A stretch of DNA of 64,000 nt from Burkholderia ubonensis subsp. mesacidophila (lineage in GTDB: Bacteria; Pseudomonadota; Gammaproteobacteria; Burkholderiales; Burkholderiaceae), in NCBI RefSeq assembly GCF_002097715.1, contig NZ_CP020738.1, positions 434,001 to 498,000 on the forward strand, given 5' to 3'. The notes under the pieces are model-generated. The model was given only the letters and a program-made list of their open reading frames with translations. It did not search any database and had not been told where the DNA came from. Numbering within the stretch: the stretch's first letter is position 1; every line of letters begins with the position of its first letter. Both the position numbers and the translations under genes were made by a program. This document shows, in pieces, positions 46,321 through 55,700 of the stretch.

Positions 46321-46365
46321 GCGGCACCCAGGACATATTCAATTCAGTTAGCACGAGGTGAACAA

Positions 46366-47508
46366 TTGAAAGCGGCAATTCTCGCTGGTTGCGGTGCGGA
46401 GATCGGGGCGAATCTCCTGATTCAAAATGATCCGGAAAAGGATGGTTTCGCGATCAAGGCGGTCGTCACCAATCCTCCTCCTGTTGACAAGCATTATCCC
46501 GAGCTGCGTCCGATCGACGGCATCGTCGCCCGCCTCGCCATGGCGCTGCCCGGTATCCAGTCCAGTGTCGACGTCGTGAGTGACGATACGCTCCGGATCG
46601 AGGGGCGCGAAGTCCGCTTCTATTTCGGCGACCTGGGCAAGGAACGTCCCCCCGTGGCCGAGCACTTCGACCTGGGCTTCATCGCGACCAGCAAGCTGGA
46701 CATCGCCGATGACAGCCCGGTCGCCCGCAACATGAAGGAACTGGCCAGCGTGGTGCTGGGGGTGGCGGAGGCGGACGATCTTCCGAGCCTCTACGGGTGC
46801 CTGGCGGACCTGTCGAGCGATGAAATCGGCACGATCCACCGTACGGTGGTCGACACGGGCATGTATTGCCTGGGTTCCTGCCAGACGAACGGCATGCATG
46901 CGTCGTTGCGCGTTGTGGTCGAGGCGCTGAAGGCCATCGATCGCAACGCCAAGCATATCGTGGCGGTCGAGACGGATATCGTGCATCCCGATACCCCCAA
47001 CGGCGTGCTCGGCACGCGCTCGTTCGAAGGGCGCATGCAGGACGCCCGCGACAATCTGCGCCCGAGCTTTTCCCAAATCGCGAAGAGCCAGCACAAGGTG
47101 ATGCCGTGGGCGCCGCTGGTGAACACCGTATCGTTGCGAGCCCCCGTGCATGCGCCGGGGTATCAGATCAACCGTTTCGTCGTGAACGACGGCGGACAGT
47201 TGAACGCGGGTCTCCTCGAGGCGGCGATCGCGCGCGTGAGTGAGAAGCGCGGGTATGTCGTCAAGGCATCCCGGACGCCGCTGGGCAGCCGTGCATATGC
47301 CTACGAGCGCAGGTGCGCCACGATCGTGGCGGACGCCAACCACCTGCTGATTCTCCGGCCAGGGTATCTGGCGAATCAGGGGTTGAGTGAAATCATCATC
47401 CAGTCGTTCGTCAACAACACGGTCGGCTACTCGGCCGTCGTTCGGGCCGTGGCGCGCAGCATTGCTCTTGGCCAGCCAATTGCAACCTTCGGGAGGATTG
47501 AAAGATGA
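46366..47508 (+). CDS. GAPDH-superfamily dehydrogenase
   Basis: A 380-residue protein from TTG 46366 (GAGGTGAAC upstream). An N-terminal Rossmann segment, MKAAILAGCGAEIGANLLIQ, is followed by SCQTNGMHASLRVVVEALK, which corresponds to the catalytic SCTTN of GAPDH. A later ETDIVHP supplies the active-site His. VNNTVGYSAVVRAVA matches the C-terminal DNExGYSxRVVD box. The substrate-binding loops differ from glycolytic GAPDH, so a different aldehyde or acyl-phosphate is expected. It overlaps the kinase-like gene by ATGA, and a kinase plus GAPDH-fold reductase pair is the classic way to reduce a carboxylate through an acyl phosphate. That pairing is inference. Confidence 0.75.
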   Translation: MKAAILAGCGAEIGANLLIQNDPEKDGFAIKAVVTNPPPVDKHYPELRPIDGIVARLAMALPGIQSSVDVVSDDTLRIEGREVRFYFGDLGKERPPVAEHFDLGFIATSKLDIADDSPVARNMKELASVVLGVAEADDLPSLYGCLADLSSDEIGTIHRTVVDTGMYCLGSCQTNGMHASLRVVVEALKAIDRNAKHIVAVETDIVHPDTPNGVLGTRSFEGRMQDARDNLRPSFSQIAKSQHKVMPWAPLVNTVSLRAPVHAPGYQINRFVVNDGGQLNAGLLEAAIARVSEKRGYVVKASRTPLGSRAYAYERRCATIVADANHLLILRPGYLANQGLSEIIIQSFVNNTVGYSAVVRAVARSIALGQPIATFGRIER

Positions 47509-48485
47509 CGGGTTCTCACACGGTGGATCTTCTGAGCTCCGGCTTTGTCGTGAAGACGGCGAGTTCCGAGACGTTCAACGGGAAATTGAAAGCGGAAGTC
47601 GATCAGATCCGGGCATTGCACAACATCTATCCGGAATTCATGGTTCCGGTCCTGCACGACGGGCTGGCCGCGGGGCGGCAGTTCTACATCCTCGAGAAAA
47701 AGGATGCGCTTCCGCTGTCGGAGATCGTGTTCGACGACCAGCGGCCGCTGGCTCAGCGCAGGATGATTGTTCATCACGCGCTGGGTGGCATCCAGAAGGC
47801 CATTGGCATGGAGATGAATGGCCAGGCGACGCTTGCCAACGACATGCCTGCCAGGTTGCTGGAGGAGTGGGAAGGCATCCGGTTCGCGCATGACCTGTTC
47901 GACAAGCAGATCCTGCTCAACGGTACCCGCTTCAACATGACCGGGCGCGATGTCTTTGAAAAAGCGCTTGTGCTGGCCCGCACCGAGACGTTCAGCGCGG
48001 TCGAGAAGGCCCACTTCAATTTTCACTTCGGCAACGTGCTGTACAACGAGGGCCGGTCCCAGGTCAGTTTCATCGATCCTGATTTCTCGGTGCGCGGCAT
48101 CGATCCGTATTTCGGCTTCTCGAGATTTGCCTTTTCCTTCTGGCACGAGCTGGCGGCCGAGACGGAAGACGCTGTCAAGGTGGTGCCGATGTCGGATGCG
48201 CTCATGTTCGTGCTGAGAAAGCCGGACTACGGCAACATTCTCAGCGAGATTCCAGAGATCGGCAGGATCTCCGGCCTGCTTCCGTGGGTAGATGAGCACA
48301 TGCAGAAGAAGTTCTATGTGCTGACGACCTACTGCTTCCTGAGGAGCATTCGTATCAACGGGAGCAAGGGGCAATGGAGCGTGCCCCGGTTCCCCGTCGT
48401 CGCCCGTCCCGAGGAAGTCCTGACGCTAGGACTGCTGGCCTATCTCGAAGGACCGAGCGTCGAGCCGGAAAGCATCCGCGCGTAA
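47505..48485 (+). CDS. Aminoglycoside-phosphotransferase-fold kinase-like protein
   Basis: A 326-residue protein with an APH/choline-kinase-like core. An N-lobe Lys lies in GFVVKTAS, the catalytic-loop equivalent is HFNFHFGNVLYNEG at about residue 169, and the metal-binding segment is VSFIDPDF near 184. In active APH enzymes the loop reads HGDxHxxN; here the catalytic Asp position is Asn (HFNFHFGN) while the downstream Asn and the DFG-like Asp are kept. It may be an unusual kinase or a pseudokinase. It overlaps the GAPDH-like gene (ATGA) and precedes the MFS pump by 28 bp. Confidence 0.65.
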   Translation: MTGSHTVDLLSSGFVVKTASSETFNGKLKAEVDQIRALHNIYPEFMVPVLHDGLAAGRQFYILEKKDALPLSEIVFDDQRPLAQRRMIVHHALGGIQKAIGMEMNGQATLANDMPARLLEEWEGIRFAHDLFDKQILLNGTRFNMTGRDVFEKALVLARTETFSAVEKAHFNFHFGNVLYNEGRSQVSFIDPDFSVRGIDPYFGFSRFAFSFWHELAAETEDAVKVVPMSDALMFVLRKPDYGNILSEIPEIGRISGLLPWVDEHMQKKFYVLTTYCFLRSIRINGSKGQWSVPRFPVVARPEEVLTLGLLAYLEGPSVEPESIRA

Positions 48486-48513
48486 TTCGCAGTCAATATA
48501 GGAAGATCAGGAT

Positions 48514-49893
48514 ATGTCGTCGGTGACCAATGCGGCAGAGCAAGGATTTGAGATACCGAGGCGCTATCTGGCGGCCGCGGCCATTTTGATTGGCGTCTTG
48601 ATGGCGGCCCTCGACAGTTCCATCGTCAATATCGCGTTGCCCTCCATTTCGGAGGCATTGCGGGTCGATTCGGCCTCTGTCATCTGGGTGACCAACGGCT
48701 ATCAGGTTGCCAGCGCGGCGACGATGCTGATTTGCGCGTCGCTGGGTTCAAGGATCGGGGAACGGCGCTTCTACACGGCAGGCATGGTGCTGTTTACGCT
48801 GTCGTCGCTCGGTTGCAGCCTCTCTCCGACCTTTGGCATGCTGGTCGCCATGAGAGTACTCCAGGGGGTGAGCTATGCGGTGATGATCAGTGTCGGGCTG
48901 GGGCTCTATCGGGTGATCTTTCCACCGAGTGCATTGGGAACGATATTCGGACTGAATGCGCTGGCGTTCGCGGTCGGTACGGCGATCGGCCCCGCGTTGG
49001 GCGGCCTGATCATCTCCTATCTGTCGTGGCCGTGGCTGTTCTACATCAACATCCCGCTGGGGGCGATCGCCATTGCGTTCTCGTTCATGTCCCTGGGGAC
49101 CGATACCTACAAGGAGAAAGGCTTCGACTGGATCGGCGCGGTCACGTCGGCCGCGGCGTTCGGCCTGATGGCGATCTCCGTCGATCAGATCGGGCGATGG
49201 GACGACCGCACGGTTCTGCTCGGCGGGGCCGCGTCCGTCGTGTTGCTCTGCGTGTTCATCAAGGCGCAGACGCGGTCGAAGAGCCCGCTCCTGCCATTTG
49301 ATATTTTCCGGTCCCGCCGTTATTCCTTCGCGGTGGTCTCGTCCATCACGATGTTCGTGTCGCAGGGGATGGCGCTCGTCGGGCTGCCGTTCGTGTTGCA
49401 ACACGTCTACGCCTACTCGGTACTCGAATCGGCGTTCATCTTCACGCCATGGCCGATTGCCGTCGCGATCTGCGCGCCGATTGCCGGCCGGCTGTCGAAT
49501 CGTTTCAACCCAACCCAGATATCCACGGTCGGCGTTGTGATTTTCTGCCTGGGCCTGGGCTCTCTTGTCATGCTGCCGGAGACCGCCACGGTCGCCGATT
49601 TCCTGTGGCGCGTGGCGACTTGCGGGATCGGGTATGGACTGTTCCTGCCGCCGAACAACAAGGAGATGTTTTCGAACGTGGAGGCGAATCGAACCGTCAC
49701 GGCCTCCGGCGTGCTGTCGACCGCCAGGACGGCCGGGCAATCCATCGGGGCGGCGTTGGTTGCGGTGGTCATTGCGCTGCTGAATGGCCTGACCGGTCAT
49801 GCGGGCTTGCATTTCGCCGGCTATGTGTTCGGGCTGGCCTGCGCCATAGCAGCACTGTCGTCGCTCGCGAGCATGCTGCGTCTTCATCGATAA
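48514..49893 (+). CDS. MFS drug/metabolite exporter, DHA2 (EmrB/QacA) family
   Basis: A 459-residue transporter with about 14 membrane helices. The DHA2 motif is in TM1, LMAALDSSIVNIALPSISEA. Motif A-like SLGSRIGERRFYTAGM follows TM2, and motif C-like LGLNALAFAVGTAIGPALGG lies near residue 155. The family exports drugs or metabolites by proton antiport. In a small biosynthetic-looking operon it is the likely exporter of the product or of a toxic intermediate. A decayed paralogous tail (NKEMFSN-type) occurs at 52505-52640. Confidence 0.85.
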   Translation: MSSVTNAAEQGFEIPRRYLAAAAILIGVLMAALDSSIVNIALPSISEALRVDSASVIWVTNGYQVASAATMLICASLGSRIGERRFYTAGMVLFTLSSLGCSLSPTFGMLVAMRVLQGVSYAVMISVGLGLYRVIFPPSALGTIFGLNALAFAVGTAIGPALGGLIISYLSWPWLFYINIPLGAIAIAFSFMSLGTDTYKEKGFDWIGAVTSAAAFGLMAISVDQIGRWDDRTVLLGGAASVVLLCVFIKAQTRSKSPLLPFDIFRSRRYSFAVVSSITMFVSQGMALVGLPFVLQHVYAYSVLESAFIFTPWPIAVAICAPIAGRLSNRFNPTQISTVGVVIFCLGLGSLVMLPETATVADFLWRVATCGIGYGLFLPPNNKEMFSNVEANRTVTASGVLSTARTAGQSIGAALVAVVIALLNGLTGHAGLHFAGYVFGLACAIAALSSLASMLRLHR

Positions 49894-49957
49894 CGGACAC
49901 GGCGCCCGCTGTGTCGATCGGGATTCGAGCGGCGATGGCGCAACGGAAGGAGACATC

Positions 49958-51433
49958 ATGACTGAAACATCTCATCGGTCATTCGACGTGACCGTGGTGG
50001 GCGCCGGCATCTCGGGCCTGTCCGTGGCGGTCGCGGCCGCGGCGGCGGGGGCGCGCGTCGCCGTGCTGGAGCGCTCGACGGAAGACGAGTTCGGCGGCAA
50101 CACACGCTGGACGGAGGCTTACTTCCGCATGTCGTCGGAGGACGAGGTCAGCGCGGATCTGGAGGCGCGTCTCGCCGAGAACGCCGGCGACCACCTGGAT
50201 CCGTATATCGTCGAGCAGATGGTCCAGCCCGATCATCTGAGGCCGCCGTTCGTGAGGGCGCACGGCATGCCGGATCCGGAATTGATCGCGGAACTGGCCG
50301 GCAGGGCGCCCGAGACGGTCAAGTGGCTCAAGACGTTCGGCGTGCGCTTCGACCTTCTACCGACCTATTTCATCACGGCGGCCGCGCCCCGACTGATGCC
50401 GGTCGGAGGGGGGTTGGCGTTGATCGAGGCGTTGCGCGCGCATGCCCTGCAAGCCGGCGTCGAGATCTTCTACGAGACGAGCGCACGCGCGCTTTCGCGA
50501 GAGCGCGACGAAGCGTTCCATCTTTCCAGTGTGGGGAAGCATGGAGACGTCTTGTTCAGAAGCTCCGCCGTGGCGCTGTGCTCCGGGGGCTTCGAAGGCA
50601 ATCCGGAAATGCTTGCGCGCTATCTCGGCGGGGTGGCGCGTTACGTGCGGCCGGTGGCGCGCGGTGGCTATCAGAACCGGGGCGAAGGCATTCGCATGGC
50701 GCTCGAGATCGGCGCGGCCACGGCAGGGGATTTCAGCTCGTACCATGCCGAACCGCTCGATCCCCGCTCGAAGCGGCCGGAGGCGCTCGTGATGAATTTT
50801 CCATACGGCATCCTCGTCAATCAGCACGCGGATCGATTCGTCGATGAAGCGCCGGGGCCCGTCGACGTTCACTACGATCCTATTTCCCGCGCCATCGGCG
50901 CGCAGCCGGGCGGCATCGCCTGGAGTGTCTTCGATGCATCGATCGCCGACGTGCCGAACTGGGAGCGCAGCATTCGCACCGATCGGCCGCCAATCCAGGC
51001 GGATTCGATCGAGGCGCTCGGCGACAAGCTGGCGCTTCCTCGCGAGCGCTTCGCCGCGACCATCGACGCCTACAACGCCGCGTGCCCCGCTGGAACCTTC
51101 AGGCCGCTGGAGATCGATGGGCTGGCGACCGTCGGCGTGTTCCCGAGGAAATCAAACTGGGCGCGGCCCATCGAAACGCCGCCGTTCTTTGCCTATCCGG
51201 TCATCTCAGGCATCTGCTTCACCTATGGCGGCGTGAAGACGAACCGTCGAGCCGAGGTCATCGATTGCGACGGTCGAACCATCGCCGGGCTTTACGCCGC
51301 GGGAGAGGCCGCGGGCCTGTATTACCAGACTTACACCGGCGCTACCTCGGTGATGCGCGGCGCCGTGTTCGGCAAGATCGCGGGGGAGCAGGCGGCCGGG
51401 TTCTGTCGCAATAAGGGGGGGCTGGGCAGGTGA
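49958..51433 (+). CDS. TcuA-like FAD-dependent dehydrogenase with IS-derived C-terminus
   Basis: A 491-residue flavoprotein of the fumarate reductase/tricarballylate dehydrogenase family. FAD Rossmann motif VVGAGISGLSVAVAAAAAGA, FGGNTRWTEAYFRM as in TcuA, a distal GGFEGNPEMLARYL, and C-terminal GLYAAGEAAGLYYQTYTGAT with MRGAVFGKIAGEQAA. The natural 3' end is replaced: from 51399 the codons lie in the IS6-family terminal repeat, so the last dozen residues (CRNKGGLGR) are IS-encoded. All catalytic and FAD motifs precede the junction, so activity may persist. It is the last gene of the cassette. Confidence 0.8.
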   Translation: MTETSHRSFDVTVVGAGISGLSVAVAAAAAGARVAVLERSTEDEFGGNTRWTEAYFRMSSEDEVSADLEARLAENAGDHLDPYIVEQMVQPDHLRPPFVRAHGMPDPELIAELAGRAPETVKWLKTFGVRFDLLPTYFITAAAPRLMPVGGGLALIEALRAHALQAGVEIFYETSARALSRERDEAFHLSSVGKHGDVLFRSSAVALCSGGFEGNPEMLARYLGGVARYVRPVARGGYQNRGEGIRMALEIGAATAGDFSSYHAEPLDPRSKRPEALVMNFPYGILVNQHADRFVDEAPGPVDVHYDPISRAIGAQPGGIAWSVFDASIADVPNWERSIRTDRPPIQADSIEALGDKLALPRERFAATIDAYNAACPAGTFRPLEIDGLATVGVFPRKSNWARPIETPPFFAYPVISGICFTYGGVKTNRRAEVIDCDGRTIAGLYAAGEAAGLYYQTYTGATSVMRGAVFGKIAGEQAAGFCRNKGGLGR

Positions 51434-51745
51434 CGGAACCGACATCAAGATCAGTGGCCAATGGAAGTACCTGTATCGGGCCGTCGACAAGGACGGCAAC
51501 ACCAACGTCGAACAGGATGATCGAGCGATCAAGCGACCGCCCGTCCGATGATGGGCATCAAGGTGTTTCACTGAGCGAAGATTCTGCTCGGGGGCATCGA
51601 GCTGATGCGCATGATCGGAAAGGGAGGACCGAAGGCGGATAGTAACAATCAGTCGCCTGCCGAGCAATTTTACTCGCTGGTGATATAAGACGTCCTAATC
51701 ATCTTGATGGCCGGCATCGCCGACCTTCCTTGTTGCGACAGAACC
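51399..51745 (+). mobile_element. IS6-family remnant R2 with transposase fragments
   Basis: Left end GGTTCTGTCGCAATAAGG at 51399 and inverted right end CCTTGTTGCGACAGAACC at 51728-51745 bound 347 bp. Inside are DIKISGQWKYLYRAVDKDGN, the catalytic-Asp region of IS6-type transposases, then RAIKRPVRPMMGIKVFH and LLGGIELMRMIGKGG in broken frames. Most of the transposase is deleted and it is inactive. It has the same orientation as R1, 8.3 kb upstream. Confidence 0.8.
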
Positions 51746-51788
51746 CTGACGTTTCATCTTCTTCAATCAGTCTCAAGGAGAGAGCATC

Positions 51789-52076
51789 ATGATGTGGAAA
51801 AACAAAGCCCTGCTTTCGATCGCACTCGTCGCGCCCGCTGTCGCGTTTTCGCAGACCAGCGAGCCGCTGTCGCGCGCTCAGGTAGCCGACGATCTGGTTC
51901 GGTACGAACAGGCAGGCTATCGCCCGGCTATGAGCGCCGACGCGTCGCTCTACCCGGGGGACCTGCAGGAGGCGGCGGAACGCGTCGCCGCCGACCGCAC
52001 GCGAACGTCGGCCTATGGTTCGACGGCCAGCGGGCAGACCGGCTCGGGCAGGACGGCTACGTCGGTCGGCCGCTGA
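51789..52076 (+). CDS. DUF4148 family exported protein
   Basis: A 95-residue exported protein with Sec signal MMWKNKALLSIALVAPAVAFSQ. The DUF4148 core is LSRAQVADDLVRYEQAGYRP and YPGDLQEAAERVAADR. Such small periplasmic proteins are abundant in Burkholderia and of unknown function. AAGGAGAG precedes the start. It sits alone between two IS6-family scraps, so it is probably resident DNA trapped in the rearranged zone. Confidence 0.8.
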   Translation: MMWKNKALLSIALVAPAVAFSQTSEPLSRAQVADDLVRYEQAGYRPAMSADASLYPGDLQEAAERVAADRTRTSAYGSTASGQTGSGRTATSVGR

Positions 52077-52237
52077 ACGACCGCTGACCGTGCCTGCCTG
52101 CACCGGCGGGCACGGTCAGCGTGCAGGCCCGCTTCACGTAGCCGCGCAGCGCGTCGCGATACAGCGGATCGGCGACAAGGATGGTCGGCGATGTTGCGCA
52201 TCAAGTTGCTCAGGATGCCTTAGGTCGCAAGCTGTAG

Positions 52238-52279
52238 GTTCCGTCGCCATCCCAGGCCGCCCTTATTTGCGACAGAACC
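52238..52279. mobile_element. IS6-family terminal scrap R3
   Basis: CCTTATTTGCGACAGAACC (52261-52279) is an intact right terminal repeat like those of R1 and R2. A degenerate left-type end, GGTTCCGTCGCCATCCC, lies at 52238. Nothing of the transposase remains. It marks the left border of the relic cassette. The minus-strand text at 52090-52200 reads like the end of an unrelated protein gene (VADPLYRDALRGYVKR) but is not assignable. Confidence 0.5.
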
Positions 52280-52296
52280 ACCCAGTTTTATTGGGT

Positions 52297-52329
52297 CATC
52301 GATACTTTCGATACCTATATCGATATTAT
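52297..52329. promoter_or_regulatory. Operator-like element, copy B
   Basis: The same 33-bp layout as at 44568-44600: TCGA at offsets 3, 12 and 24 and ATTAT at the right end. The similarity continues for about 30 bp beyond. It directly follows scrap R3 and precedes the relic PrpD/MFS fragment, so it is the former promoter operator of that copy. Confidence 0.5.
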
Positions 52330-52389
52330 CCGTTGGCGATGCAATGCGACGCACCATAATCTAGCGTCCAAGGCCTGTCCGATAACCTC

Positions 52390-52640
52390 GCTCGGAGTTT
52401 AAGCAAAGTTATTGCGATCCGGATAAGCGGGCAATTCCGTATGCGCTGCACTTGAAGTGTCGTGGCGTAGATGAAGGGCTTCATGAGGCAATCGAATTTC
52501 CACTACAAAGAAATGTTCTCCAGCGTAAAGAAAGACAGGGCGGTTACCGCGTCAGGCGTCCTGTCCGCCGCCCGAACCACAGGGCAATCAGTTGGTGCCG
52601 GCGGCAGTGGTCATTGCGTTCGTGAGCTGTCCGTCAGGTG
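52390..52640 (+). pseudogene. Relic of a second cassette: PrpD-like tail fused to MFS tail
   Basis: From about 52395 the translation SYCDPDKRAIPYALHLKCRG (ending at EAIEFPL) aligns without gaps to residues near 380-415 of the intact PrpD-like protein (SYYDPEKRAIPNALYLKCDG). At about 52505 it switches to KEMFSSVKKDRAVTASGVLS then AARTTGQSVGA, aligning to the C-terminal part of the intact MFS pump (KEMFSNVEANRTVTASGVLS). A frameshift follows near 52590. The GAPDH-like and kinase-like genes are deleted. Identity is clearly below that of a recent duplication, so this is a diverged homologous cluster that decayed. Confidence 0.75.
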
Positions 52641-52753
52641 AGTCCGGCACACATTTGTGACTGATGTGTTCGCCCTCGCCGGTGCGACATCAGCATGCTC
52701 ATCTCTCGCTATTTTCCGAATCCTGAAGGTACTTATACCCCCCGCCGCCATTC

Positions 52754-55700
52754 ATGTGGATCGTCAATCTCGCGCTCAGGCGCCCCTACACGTTCATCGT
52801 GCTGGCCATCATGATCCTGCTGGCCACGCCGCTCGCGATTCTGAAAACGCCGACCGACGTACTGCCGTCCGTCGATATCCCCGTGATCAGCGTAATCTGG
52901 AACTACAGCGGGATGTCGGCGAAGGAGATGTCGGACCGGTTCACCTCAGTGCATGAACGGACCCTGACCACCACCGTCAACAATATTCAGCATCTGGAAT
53001 CCCAGACCTATTCCGGGGTTTCCATGATCAAGATATTCCTGCAGCCCGGCGCCAACGTGCAAACGGCGATCGCGCAGACCGTCTCGGTGGCGCAGTACAT
53101 CGTGCGCCAGATGCCGCCCGGTACCACGCCGCCCTTGATCATCAGCTATTCGGCATCGAGCATCCCCGTGATTCAGCTCGGCCTGTCGAGCGCGTCGATG
53201 ACCGAGCAGTCGCTCGCCGACCTCGCGATGAACTTCCTGCGGCCGCAACTGATCACGATTCCGGGCGCACAAGTGCCCTATCCATCCGGCGGCCGCACGC
53301 GCGTGGTGTCGATCGATCTCGACACGCGCGCGATGCAAGCCAAGGGCCTGACGCCGGCCGCCATCGTCAACGCCGTCAACGCGCAGAACCTGGTGTTGCC
53401 GACCGGCACCGCCAAGATCGGCCAGACCGAATTCAACGTCACCACCAATGCCTCGCCCGACACGATCGAGGCCCTCAATCGCCTGCCGGTGCGTACGCAG
53501 AACGGCGCGACCATCTATCTCGGCGACGTCGCGCACGTGCGCGACGGCTTTTCGCCGCAAACCAACGTCGTGAGCAAGGACGACAAACGCGGCGTGTTGA
53601 TGGCGATTCTCAAGAACGGCGACGCCTCCACCCTGCAGGTGGTCAACAACCTCAAGGCCTTGCTGCCTACGGTGCAGACCATGCTGCCGGCCGATCTCAA
53701 GATCACGCAACTGTTCGACCAGTCCATCTTCGTGGAAGCGGCGATCCAGGGCGTGGTCCGCGAAGCGCTGATCGCCGCCGCGCTGACGGCCGCCTTGATT
53801 CTGCTGTTCCTCGGCAATTGGCGCAGCACGCTGATCATCGCCATATCGATTCCGCTGTCGATCTTCAGCTCCCTGCTCGCGCTCTCGGCCCTCGGCGCGA
53901 CCATCAATATCATGACGCTGGGCGGCCTCGCGCTCGCCGTCGGGATCCTGGTCGACGACGCGACCGTGACGATCGAGAACATCGAACGGCACCTGCACCT
54001 GGGCACGCCGCTCTACGAATCGATCCTCGACGGCGCCGGCGAAATCGCCGTGCCGGCGCTGGTCTCGACACTCTGTATCTGTATCGTGTTCGTGCCCATG
54101 TTCTTCCTGACCGGCGTGGCGCGCTACCTGTTCGTGCCGCTTGCCGAAGCCGTGGTGTTCGCGATGCTCGCCTCCTACGTGCTCTCGCGCACGCTGGTGC
54201 CGACGCTCGCGCTACTGCTGTTCAAAGGCCACGCCGAAGCGCTCGAGCACCGCGGACAGTCGACCTTCGACCGGCTGCACCGGCGCTTCAACGCGAGCTT
54301 CGAGCGTCTGCGCGGCGGTTACATCGTGCTGCTCGGCATGCTGCTGGTGCGGCGCAGGGCGTTTGCCGCCGCGTTTCTCGGCTTCTGCGTGCTGTCGACG
54401 GGCCTCGTCTTCGTGCTCGGTCAGGACTTTTTCCCGAGCGTGGATTCGGGCGACATCCGCATGCACATGCGCGCGCCGACCGGGTACCGGATCGAGGAGA
54501 CCGCGCGCCTCGCCGATCGCGTGAAACAGGTGATCCACCAGCAGATCCCGGCGAACCAGCTCGACACCATCGTCGACAATCTCGGCCTGCCCGTCAGCGG
54601 CATCAACCTGGCGTACAGCAACTCGGGCACGATCGGCACGCTCGACGGCGAATTCATGATCTCGCTCAAGGGCGATCGCTCGGCCGCGCGCGGCTATATC
54701 GATGCGTTGCGCAAAGTTCTCCCGCAGCGCTTCCCCGGCGTCGAATTTTTCTTCCAGCCGTCCGACATCGTCACGCAGATCCTGAACTTCGGGCAGCCCG
54801 CCGCGATCGACCTGCAAGTGCAGGGCAACGATCTCGCCAGCGACATGCAGATCGCCAACCGCCTGATGAAGCAGGTGCGCGCGATCCCCGGCACGGTGGA
54901 CGTGCATGTACTGCAGCGCAATGACGCGCCGACGCTGGCCGCCGAGATGGACCGCACCAAGATCCAGCAGCTCGGCATGTCCGCGCAGAACGTGGCGCAG
55001 GACATGCTGATCGCCCTGTCGGGCAGTTCGCAGACCTCGCCTTCGTTCTGGGTCAATCCGAAGACAGGGGTGGAATACCCGCTGGCGATCCAGACTCCGC
55101 AGTACCAGATCGCGTCGATGGACGATCTGCTCAATACACCGATCTCGAACGGCCAGCCCAGTCAGCCGCTCCAGCTGCTCGGCAACCTCGTCACCGTTCG
55201 CCAGCGCGCCGAGCCCGCCATCGTCTCGCACTACAACATCCGGCCCGTGGTCGATGTCTACGTCAGCGTCGAGAACCGCGACCTTGGCTCGGTCGCTTCG
55301 CGTATCGACGACATCATCGCGCAGGCCAAACCTACGCTGCCGCGGGGCACGCAGCTGGCCCTGCGCGGTCAGACCGAAACCATGCGCAGTTCGTACATCG
55401 GCCTCGGCGCGGGCGTGGCCATGGCCATCGTGCTGGTCTACCTGCTGATCGTCGTGAACTTCCAGTCGTGGCTCGACCCGCTGATCATCATCAGCGCGAT
55501 GCCCGCCGCGCTTGCCGGCATCGCCTGGATGCTGTTCGTGACCGGCACGCACCTGAGCGTGCCGGCCCTGACCGGCGCGATCATGACGATGGGCGTGGCC
55601 ACCGCAAATAGCATTCTTGTGGTGGCGTTCGCGCGCCAGCGGCTCGAGGCCGGCGCGCCGCCGCTGACCGCCGCGCTAGAGGCCGGCGCGACCCGCATCC

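Noticed and set aside
52090..52200. Minus-strand protein-like stretch (VADPLYRDALRGYVKR)
   Set aside because: Possibly the end of a truncated gene, but too short to name or bound.
52690..52760. Weak resemblance of the DNA before the RND gene to the right end of the IS6-family remnants
   Set aside because: Only scattered similarity, and the terminal repeat GGTTCTGTCGC is absent.
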